Shown: one piece after another, positions 1-5,646 of the stretch
How the letters are laid out: each line of letters opens with the position of its first letter
Numbering within the stretch: the first letter of the stretch is position 1
Assembly: GCA_018694455.1 (NCBI GenBank)
Contig: JABHNP010000047.1
Span: 1-5,646 of the forward strand
Source of the DNA: Planctomycetaceae bacterium
Lineage (GTDB): Bacteria > Planctomycetota > Planctomycetia > Pirellulales > UBA1268
DNA: 5,646 nucleotides
Direction of reading: 5' to 3'
Notes under the pieces: generated by a model
Seen by the model: the letters and a program-made list of their open reading frames with translations, nothing else
Databases searched by the model: none
What the model was told of the DNA's origin: nothing
Position numbers and translations under genes: made by a program

Positions 1-5
1 AAGGA
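1..5 (+). promoter_or_regulatory. Ribosome binding site of pyk
   Basis: AAGGA lies five bases upstream of the GTG at 11, a normal Shine-Dalgarno distance. It supports the GTG as the true start even though only ten bases of upstream sequence are visible. No in-frame stop is present in those ten bases, so a start further upstream cannot be excluded from this window alone. Confidence 0.6.
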
Positions 6-10
6 ATTCT

Positions 11-1543
11 GTGAAAGGTACTATCAGTAATTTAGGCTTGGGCGATGCTGATGCGTCGCTACGTGTGGCCCCAGTACGAACAAAGATTGTTGCCACACTT
101 GGGCCGGTAAGCAGCGGAGAAGCGGGAATTCGAGAACTGGTTGAAGGTGGAGTCGATGTTTTTCGTCTCAATATGGCCCACGGCTCGGTAGATAAGCATA
201 CAGAAACGCTCGCAATGATCCGGCAGGTTTCCGAGGAGGTTGGTCGCCCAATAGGGGTCCTTGTTGACTTGGCAGGTCCAAAAATTCGACTTGGAGAGAT
301 CTCTGGTGGGCATGTTGAGTGCGTAGAAGGGAACGACCTCTTTTTTATTCGTGGTACTACGAGTGAACAGTCAGATCACTTCGTCACGACCTACCCTGCC
401 CTAATTGATGAGGTGGCTGTAGGGGACTCGATAATGCTCGCTGACGGTACCGTTAGCCTCGTCGTGGCCGAGAGGACATCGAACGAGGTGCGTTGTCGCG
501 TTGTTCAGGGGGGAGTTGTCCGCAGTCGTCAGGGTGTCAATCTGCCGGGAGTTCGTTTGTCAGTTGCCGCAATGAGCCCAGATGACTGGAAACATGCAGA
601 ATGGGCAGCCTCTGAAGGCGCAGATTTTGTAAGCCTCTCTTTTGTGAGGAGTTCGATTGAAGTAAATCTTCTCAAAGAATTATTACGTACACGTAATTCG
701 TCAGCACGTGTTGTGGCCAAAATCGAGAAGCAGGAAGCGATTGAGAATCTTGAGTCAATCATTGATGTCGCGGACGTCGTGATGGTTGCTCGAGGAGATC
801 TTGGAGTTGAAATTGACGTCGCAAGTATGCCGATGGTGCAAAAGCAGATTATTCGTGTCTGTCAGCAGTATCAAAAGCCGGTGATTGTAGCGACACAGAT
901 GCTGGACAGCATGCAGCACTCAAGGCGTCCAACTCGTGCTGAAACAACTGATGTAGCAAACGCCATTCTCGACGGTGCCGATGCGTGCATGCTGTCGGGA
1001 GAGACTGCAATAGGTGATCACCCTCGTCGTGTTGTTGAAATGATGCGACGTATTGCACAGTCGACGGAACGGCAATACCTCGAGTCAAGACGGCAGTACG
1101 TGGAAGAGCTACTTGGCAGAAGCCGCCTTGGGACGGCCGGCAATGAATTCCTCCCACGTCCACAACATTTGGTTCATGGGCTTCACCCTATTACGCAGGC
1201 AGTTGTTGAGGGGGCAAGCCGTATTGCAGCAGAGCTCGATGCGAGACTCTTTGTTGTTGCGAGCAAGAGCGGTGTTACCGCAATTGCACGGTCCAAGCAT
1301 CGCGGTGCTGTTCCCACAGTTGGACTCACCGATGATCCCGTGACCCTCAGGCAAATGACGTTGTACTGGGGTGTAACGCCAGTTGTTGTTCCGGTAGGTG
1401 CCGACGTGAATCAGTTGCTCAACCATGTGTGCGACTGGGGGTTGAAGGAGGGACGGCTGGAGAGAGGAGATCGAATTGTGCTTGTTGCAGGCATAGGTTT
1501 TGGAGCTGGTGGTCATAATATGGCAATGGTGCACGAAGTGTGA
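11..1543 (+). CDS. pyk: Pyruvate kinase
   Basis: Pyruvate kinase is a cytoplasmic enzyme that transfers phosphate from phosphoenolpyruvate to ADP, giving pyruvate and ATP in the last step of glycolysis. The protein has 510 residues, slightly longer than the usual 470-500. The barrel opens at residue 22 with RTKIVATLGP, followed by RLNMAHG (52-58). The lid (B) domain spans roughly 96-190. The family signature VVAKIEKQEAI (234-244) supplies catalytic Lys237 and metal ligand Glu239. ARGDLGVE (260-267) supplies metal ligand Asp263, Thr295 lies in ATQML, and PTRAETTDVANAILDGAD and MLSGETA follow. The C-terminal domain covers about 390-505. Oddities: the usual RLNFSHG has Ala56 for Ser, and DTKGPEIR reads DLAGPKIR (86-93), so Lys91 replaces Glu. 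This is the pattern of K+-independent enzymes. The link between barrel and C-terminal domain (about 353-395) looks longer than in E. coli PykF, and the end reads GGHN where GTTN is usual. The GTG start is supported by AAGGA at 1-5. Confidence 0.97.
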   Translation: MKGTISNLGLGDADASLRVAPVRTKIVATLGPVSSGEAGIRELVEGGVDVFRLNMAHGSVDKHTETLAMIRQVSEEVGRPIGVLVDLAGPKIRLGEISGGHVECVEGNDLFFIRGTTSEQSDHFVTTYPALIDEVAVGDSIMLADGTVSLVVAERTSNEVRCRVVQGGVVRSRQGVNLPGVRLSVAAMSPDDWKHAEWAASEGADFVSLSFVRSSIEVNLLKELLRTRNSSARVVAKIEKQEAIENLESIIDVADVVMVARGDLGVEIDVASMPMVQKQIIRVCQQYQKPVIVATQMLDSMQHSRRPTRAETTDVANAILDGADACMLSGETAIGDHPRRVVEMMRRIAQSTERQYLESRRQYVEELLGRSRLGTAGNEFLPRPQHLVHGLHPITQAVVEGASRIAAELDARLFVVASKSGVTAIARSKHRGAVPTVGLTDDPVTLRQMTLYWGVTPVVVPVGADVNQLLNHVCDWGLKEGRLERGDRIVLVAGIGFGAGGHNMAMVHEV

Positions 1544-1704
1544 AAGAGCTTGGTGTTGATAGAAATGCGTTACGTTCAGACACCTTTTGCGACTGTTTCT
1601 GTCACGAGTCAGCAGGCTTGATGGGTACACATTGCCTCGACGGAAAAATTTGTCACATTTGAAGAGTCCTTCTCCATCTGTTTTCACTATTAGGAATATG
1701 TCGA
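1544..1704 (+). other. pyk-argG intergenic region
   Basis: This 161-base gap separates the pyk stop from the argG start. I see no strong hairpin followed by a T-run, so no intrinsic terminator can be called. TTGTCA at 1650-1655 resembles a -35 box (5 of 6), but no matching -10 lies 16-18 bases downstream. TGTCAC occurs twice (about 1600 and 1651). The gap is long enough to hold an argG promoter, but the sequence does not pin one down. Confidence 0.4.
1692..1695 (+). promoter_or_regulatory. Ribosome binding site of argG
   Basis: AGGA is nine bases upstream of the ATG at 1705. It decides between two closely spaced ATGs: the one at 1698 is in another frame and too near the AGGA, while the one at 1705 opens the conserved ArgG reading frame. 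Confidence 0.55.
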
Positions 1705-2916
1705 ATGAAAAAATGCATCCTCGCTTACTCTGGTGGGCTTGATACCTCCGTTATTTTAGGATGGCTGATTGAGCAAGGATACGAAGTCATTTGTGTCTAT
1801 GTTGATTTAGGGCAGCCATGTGAAGACAGAGAAGCGACACTTGAAAAAGCCCGTGCGTGTGGTGCTTCAAAAGCAATCCTAGTCGATGTAAGGGAGGAGT
1901 TATGCCGAGACTTTGCGTTCCCAACGATGCAATGGCAGGCTCGTTATGAGGGAACATACCTGCTGGGAACATCCATAGCCCGACCCCTTATTAGTAAAGT
2001 GTGTGTCGATCTTGCACATGCAGAGGGTGCTACAGTATTCGCTCACGGTTCAACAGGTAAAGGAAATGATCAGTGTCGATTTCAGCTGGCGGCCGAAGCG
2101 ATTGATCCATCCATCGAAGTTCTCGCCCCTTGGCGGCTTGAGTCCTTCCGTAATCGGTTTCCAGGACGGAAGGAACTTATTGAATTCTGTGATGAAAAAT
2201 CAATTCCGGTGAAAGCGTCTAAGGCGAAGCCGTACAGTTCTGACGAGAATTGCCTGCACACGAGTTACGAAGCGGGCCTTCTCGAGGAGCTTCATACCGA
2301 TGGTTATGAACTCGTTGATTTTGGCATGTCCGTCTCGCCGCAGCAGGCTAAGGATAGTGTTGAGACAATTCGAATTGATTTTGAGTCTGGTATCCCGGTG
2401 AGGCTTAATGGTGAGTCTCTTGCCTCCCACGAAATGGTACTAAAACTCAATGAGATTGGTGGCCGTAACGGAATTGGTCGGATTGATATCTTGGAGAATC
2501 GTTTTGTTGGTATGAAGAGCCGGGGCGTTTATGAAGCCCCAGGCATGACTCTCTTGTATGAATCACACCGACTTGTCGAACAACTGACTCTTGATAGAGA
2601 TCTGGTTCATTTGCGTGACCGCCTATCACCAGAAGTTGCTGAAGCGGTGTACTATGGCTTCTGGTACTGTGCAAAAATGGATGCACTTCTTGCCTTTATT
2701 CGTGAAGCACAGCAGCCGGTTACAGGCAGCGTCGAACTTAATCTCTATAAGGGGAACATTCTTGTCAAAAGTAGAGAAAGTCCACAGAGTCTCTATGATG
2801 CAGCAATTGCTTCTATGGAAGCCGGCGGATCCTATGATCAGACTGATGCTGAAGGGTTTCTTCGGATTCTCGGTCTACCACTCAGGGTTCAAGGTGGTAT
2901 TCGACCGAGAACCTAG
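1705..2916 (+). CDS. argG: Argininosuccinate synthase
   Basis: ArgG condenses citrulline and aspartate with ATP, giving argininosuccinate, AMP and pyrophosphate, the penultimate step of arginine synthesis in the cytoplasm. The 403-residue length fits the compact class (about 400, as in human ASS1) and not the longer E. coli type (about 447). The N-terminal ATP-pyrophosphatase loop AYSGGLDTS is at residues 7-15, at the start as expected. The second family signature GSTGKGNDQCRF (115-126) provides the aspartate and citrulline contacts Thr117, Asn121, Asp122 and Arg125. Ser178 and Ser187 in the YSSDENCLHTSYEAG stretch, Glu264 in DILENRF and Tyr276 in SRGVYE correspond to human Ser180, Ser189, Glu270 and Tyr282. 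All catalytic positions I can place are intact, so the enzyme should be active. The gene sits 161 bases after pyk and 48 bases before a membrane-protein gene. No argH or other arginine gene is in the window. Confidence 0.98.
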   Translation: MKKCILAYSGGLDTSVILGWLIEQGYEVICVYVDLGQPCEDREATLEKARACGASKAILVDVREELCRDFAFPTMQWQARYEGTYLLGTSIARPLISKVCVDLAHAEGATVFAHGSTGKGNDQCRFQLAAEAIDPSIEVLAPWRLESFRNRFPGRKELIEFCDEKSIPVKASKAKPYSSDENCLHTSYEAGLLEELHTDGYELVDFGMSVSPQQAKDSVETIRIDFESGIPVRLNGESLASHEMVLKLNEIGGRNGIGRIDILENRFVGMKSRGVYEAPGMTLLYESHRLVEQLTLDRDLVHLRDRLSPEVAEAVYYGFWYCAKMDALLAFIREAQQPVTGSVELNLYKGNILVKSRESPQSLYDAAIASMEAGGSYDQTDAEGFLRILGLPLRVQGGIRPRT

Positions 2917-2964
2917 TGTTCGCGAATGTATCTGAAATATTGACGGTTTGAGAGTCAGGTTGAG

Positions 2965-4206
2965 ATGTCTTCTACTGAAATGAGGATTTGGCTCGCGCAT
3001 GACTGCTTTCGCCCAGCGTCATGGGTTTCTTTTTGGCTCTCTGTGCTTGCTGCAATGGCAGCACCGAGCCATTTAGGCGCGCCGTTTTTCGGCCTTGCGA
3101 TTCTCACTGCAGCGGTTGCAATTGGTATTGGAGAGGTCCCAGCATCATGGTCATTGTGGTCATCGGATGCGAGTACATATCGCTGGTTCTCAAGCGGTTG
3201 TATCGAGGCGAAGTCCGAGTTGCCGCATGGAATGCAATGGCAGCTTTTTCGATCACTCTGGCCAGGTGTTGGTTTCCTGGTTGGGCTTTTGGCGTTAGGG
3301 GCGTTGGCACCACCCGGTTTTGAAGAATTTCTGCCTAGGGTACTTGAAGCAGGTCTTACCATAGTCCTGACCACGCTCACGATCATTCTTTTCTATGCAG
3401 CAGGTTTCTTAGTCGCAGATGTTTTTTCTGGAACATTATTAACCGGCTGGACAGCTATTGCTGTATTCGGATGGGTGTTTACGTTCATGCCAGCATGGCT
3501 TGTCTGGACGGCACCATGTGTTCTCGTTGGGGTCTGGGCGTGTCTGAGCGGTGTGTTTCTTTGTCTTCGGAAGCTATTCCCAGGCGGCTATACGGAGCCC
3601 TTTGAAAGCTTCTTGCATCGTGAGAAGCCAGCGATTGATTTTCATAAGCAAGAGATTTTCTCTTTGATCGGTTTATTGGGAATCCTCCCGTCACGATCAC
3701 CGTGGCGTCAGAGTGTACGAATTATCTCGATAGGCATTCTCCTTTTTGCCATGGTGTGCTGGCTGCTTTTGACATCATCATCCGTACCACGGTACGAAAT
3801 CCTTGCAAGTATTGTGTACGGTGCGATAGCTATTCCTTTTGCGTCTTTATTGGATGGCTATCGAGTCGTGTATGGCTGGGATCGCCTCGTGAGGAGAAGG
3901 CATTCTGTGGAATGGTGCGAAATACTCACCATTCCACACCGTGGACTGCAAGCGACAACGGCGTTAATGAGTTCTGGAGTCATTATTATATGGCCTCCTC
4001 TTGTGGTGTCGCTTACGGCCTACGGCACTGCTGGGGCTGAGAATGCTCTTCGGGCAACCGGTTATCTCACGATGAATATGTTGTTGACATCGATTGTGTG
4101 TCTAGTATTGCAATGCTCCCGGGTTCGAAATGAAACGGTATTCGCCCTAGTTCTTGCGACTTGGCTCGGAGGAACTTGGGTGTTATTAAACGTGTTACCA
4201 TTTTAG
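2965..4206 (+). CDS. Polytopic inner-membrane protein of unknown function
   Basis: I do not recognise the family. The 413-residue product is strongly hydrophobic with about ten or eleven candidate membrane segments, near residues 19-33, 38-56, 98-116, 129-150, 160-178, 180-200, 250-270, 277-296, 333-352, 368-384 and 392-411. A hydrophilic stretch at about 201-249, rich in charged residues and containing RKLFPGGYTEPFESF, divides the protein into an N-terminal group of six and a C-terminal group of five. A basic loop RLVRRRH (307-313) is probably cytoplasmic. I see no nucleotide-binding motif, protease signature or obvious transporter motif. The start at ATG 2965 has only a weak AGG at 2957-2959 upstream; the next in-frame ATG at 2980 has none. 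It begins 48 bases after argG with no terminator between them, so cotranscription is plausible, though a role in arginine metabolism does not follow. Many residues are small or aromatic, as in permease-like proteins, but that is too weak to assign transport. Confidence 0.85.
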   Translation: MSSTEMRIWLAHDCFRPASWVSFWLSVLAAMAAPSHLGAPFFGLAILTAAVAIGIGEVPASWSLWSSDASTYRWFSSGCIEAKSELPHGMQWQLFRSLWPGVGFLVGLLALGALAPPGFEEFLPRVLEAGLTIVLTTLTIILFYAAGFLVADVFSGTLLTGWTAIAVFGWVFTFMPAWLVWTAPCVLVGVWACLSGVFLCLRKLFPGGYTEPFESFLHREKPAIDFHKQEIFSLIGLLGILPSRSPWRQSVRIISIGILLFAMVCWLLLTSSSVPRYEILASIVYGAIAIPFASLLDGYRVVYGWDRLVRRRHSVEWCEILTIPHRGLQATTALMSSGVIIIWPPLVVSLTAYGTAGAENALRATGYLTMNMLLTSIVCLVLQCSRVRNETVFALVLATWLGGTWVLLNVLPF

Positions 4207-4463
4207 TTTTGATAGCTATACAACGGGTAAGGCGAGTCTGAATGGAAAATGTGGGTAGAAACCGTGTTCTGGCAAGGTTTCGCCGGGAAAGTTGATGTTG
4301 AGATAAATGGGAAAGCCTGACACACTCCGAGTTCTGTATCCGTGAGTTTTCAGTAAAGCGTCGTTTAGCTGTCAATTGTTGACTTAAAATTTGTCTGAAC
4401 TTTGGTTTTCGGAGTTACGTTCGGTATTTATCTTAGGATGCCGGACTCAAAAGGAGTTGATCT
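4207..4463 (+). other. Intergenic region before the exported-protein gene
   Basis: This 257-base gap holds no convincing gene on either strand. It contains the short palindrome ATAGCTAT (4212-4219), an inverted pair GAAACC/GGTTTC (4258-4263 and 4276-4281, 12-base loop), and GGCGA (4231-4235) that could pair with TCGCC (4280-4284). None is followed by a T-run, so no intrinsic terminator is called. TTGGTT (4402-4407) and TATTTA (4425-4430) are 17 bases apart but each matches the sigma-70 consensus at only three of six positions, so a promoter here is a weak guess. TTGACT at 4379-4384 is a better -35 but lacks a -10 partner. Confidence 0.4.
4451..4456 (+). promoter_or_regulatory. Strong ribosome binding site deciding a GTG start
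   Basis: AAGGAG lies seven bases upstream of GTG 4464 and is the best Shine-Dalgarno in the window. An in-frame TGA at 4458-4460 just upstream of that GTG closes the frame, so GTG 4464 is the first possible start. The in-frame ATG pair at 4509 and 4512 has no comparable site, which argues for the GTG. Confidence 0.65.
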
Positions 4464-5646
4464 GTGGACCGTACAACGAGCGATCGAAGACAGGCTTGGT
4501 GCCTTCCAATGATGAGTAAGAACATTTTGAGAGTGAATGTTGGTTGGGTGGTTGTATTTCACCTAACTGTCTGTTGCCTAAGGGCCGCTTGGGGTGCTGA
4601 TTCCGCATTTCCAGAGAGCCAAAATGTTTTTCCGGATACAACCGTGGCATGGATCAGCATTGCTGACCCCGATGCATTCAGTCAAAGTTTTGATCGTACT
4701 CAATACGGCAAACTCATTCGTGATCCCCACATGGAAGCCTTTGTGAAGAGCTTCCGTGAACAACTCTCCAAGGCTGGAAAACAAAGGCTTGGGAAATTAG
4801 GGCTTACGATCGAAGACCTTGGGCAAGTTCCGGGAGGTGAGATCGCCATCGCGGCCATTGTTCCTGAAGCAGGTCGTTTAGCAACCGTTCTTCTTGTGGA
4901 TACCACTGGGCATGAAGAGGAAACGAAACAACTGCTGGATGAAATAGAAACACGCTTGCTTGAGCAAAAAGCTGAACGTCTGGCTGACTATGAGAAGAAG
5001 ATACGGGTCTATCGACTCCCCCAAGAAAGCCCAAGTGCGGATAATACGGATGCCGCTGAGCCGCAGGATCAAGTTGTGGCGGTGGTGCATGAGGGAAAAG
5101 CTTTAGTCGTTGGTGATGATCCAGTTCAGGTGGGTCATGTTCTTGCAGTCTTGAAAAATGGACGGGAAGATTGTCTTGCTTCGACAGAACAATTTAAGAA
5201 TGTCAGCAAGGGCGTACTCAAAGACCTTGGCTCAGAGAATTCTAAATTGCGTTGGTATATTAATCCCTTCGCATTTGCTGCTGCCTATAAATCAGCGCAC
5301 CCAACGAATAAACGGCAGAAAGGACCCGACTACGTTGAAATACTTGGTCGTCAGGGGTTTGATGCGGTCAAAGCGATAAGCGGAGTAATCATGTTTGATG
5401 ATGGCCCATTCCAAATGCGTCATCAGACGATTGTCTATGCCCCACCACTGCCCGGGCGAGATCCTCTGTCAGTGGATCGATACGATCTTGCTGCCCGCAT
5501 GCTTCGGTTTCCTGAGAGCGAGGAGATTCAGCCGTTCGCCTGGGTACCTTCCGGAGTATCAAGCTGGTCTTCATTGAAGTGGGATATTCAGACGGCTTTT
5601 CAGTCGGCCGAGTCATTGGTGGATGATGTTGTCGGCGAGAAAGGTG
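4464..5646 (+). CDS. Exported protein of a planctomycete-type family, partial (3' end missing)
   Basis: The frame stays open to the window edge, giving 394 residues of an incomplete protein of unknown function. From the GTG start, a 16-residue hydrophilic leader precedes a basic stretch (SKNILR), a hydrophobic core (about 26-39) and a likely signal-peptidase site near AAWGAD (41-46), so the protein is probably secreted to the periplasm or beyond. The mature part opens with FPDTTVAWISIADPDAF and then FDRTQYGKLIRDPHMEAF (76-93). I remember this pattern from many planctomycete exported proteins that resemble DUF3352-type sequences; this is recall, not a search. A second block, LGKLGLTIEDLGQVPGGEIAIA (109-130), and LLVDTTGHEEET (143-154) belong to the same pattern. 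A charged helical region (150-180) and a polar, probably disordered linker rich in Ser, Asp and Glu (187-203) follow, then a repeat-like second half (205-394). No catalytic motif is visible. If translation begins instead at ATG 4509 or 4512, the signal peptide is a normal 29-30 residues. Confidence 0.85.
   Translation, partial: MDRTTSDRRQAWCLPMMSKNILRVNVGWVVVFHLTVCCLRAAWGADSAFPESQNVFPDTTVAWISIADPDAFSQSFDRTQYGKLIRDPHMEAFVKSFREQLSKAGKQRLGKLGLTIEDLGQVPGGEIAIAAIVPEAGRLATVLLVDTTGHEEETKQLLDEIETRLLEQKAERLADYEKKIRVYRLPQESPSADNTDAAEPQDQVVAVVHEGKALVVGDDPVQVGHVLAVLKNGREDCLASTEQFKNVSKGVLKDLGSENSKLRWYINPFAFAAAYKSAHPTNKRQKGPDYVEILGRQGFDAVKAISGVIMFDDGPFQMRHQTIVYAPPLPGRDPLSVDRYDLAARMLRFPESEEIQPFAWVPSGVSSWSSLKWDIQTAFQSAESLVDDVVGEKG

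Noticed and set aside
1588..1618. Possible terminator hairpin after pyk
   Set aside because: The best pairing (GACT with AGTC) is four base pairs with a long loop and no following T-run.
1109..1687. A 192-codon open frame on the minus strand
   Set aside because: It lies antisense to the well-conserved C-terminal part of pyk and the following gap, and its translation looks like low-complexity shadow sequence with no recognisable domain.
1650..1694. Possible argG promoter with TTGTCA as -35
   Set aside because: The -35 is good but no acceptable -10 lies at the right distance; CACTAT at 1685-1690 is too far away.
2955..3386. A 143-codon open frame on the minus strand
   Set aside because: It is antisense to the first third of the membrane-protein gene, whose hydrophobic segments are clearly real; the antisense product is Pro/Arg/Ser-rich as expected for a shadow.
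4067..4375. A minus-strand frame covering most of the 4207-4463 gap
   Set aside because: It overlaps the membrane-protein end, shows no recognisable motif and no convincing ribosome binding site was seen.
4402..4430. Possible sigma-70 promoter TTGGTT-17-TATTTA
   Set aside because: Each box matches the consensus at only three positions, which is common by chance in sequence of this composition.
4464..4600. Lipoprotein signal (LTVCC) in the exported protein
   Set aside because: The residue before Cys is Val, not the small residue of a lipobox, and a normal signal-peptidase I type site follows at about residues 42-45.

Overview
The window carries four consecutive genes, all on the + strand, with no RNA gene, mobile element, CRISPR array or long repeat that I can see. 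In order they are pyruvate kinase (pyk, 11-1543), argininosuccinate synthase (argG, 1705-2916), a polytopic inner-membrane protein I do not recognise (2965-4206), and the first 394 codons of an exported protein that runs off the right edge (4464-5646).

The organism is most likely a planctomycete (Planctomycetota, perhaps the Pirellulales side), though this is an inference from recall and not a database result. The ArgG sequence is of the compact human-like type and reads like planctomycete homologues I remember. The last gene resembles a family of signal-peptide proteins common in planctomycetes, opening with a 'PDTTxxxxSIxDxxxFxxxFxxTQxGxLxxDPxMxxF' pattern. Base composition looks close to even, with mixed third-position use.

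Layout: 1-10 holds a ribosome binding site for the GTG start of pyk. Positions 1544-1704 are a 161-base gap without a convincing terminator. The argG gene and the membrane-protein gene are only 48 bases apart and may be cotranscribed. Positions 4207-4463 are a 257-base gap with a few weak inverted repeats, ending in a strong AAGGAG that sets a GTG start for the exported protein.

The genes do not form an obvious pathway. Pyk makes pyruvate and ATP at the end of glycolysis, and ArgG makes argininosuccinate from citrulline, aspartate and ATP in arginine synthesis. The other two act at or beyond the inner membrane with unknown roles. The most specific biological prediction is that this pyruvate kinase belongs to the K+-independent class, because the residues that determine monovalent cation dependence (Lys91, Leu87, Leu94, and Ala56 in place of the usual Ser) are of that type. 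I found no clear undescribed system here; the two uncharacterised envelope proteins are the only real unknowns.
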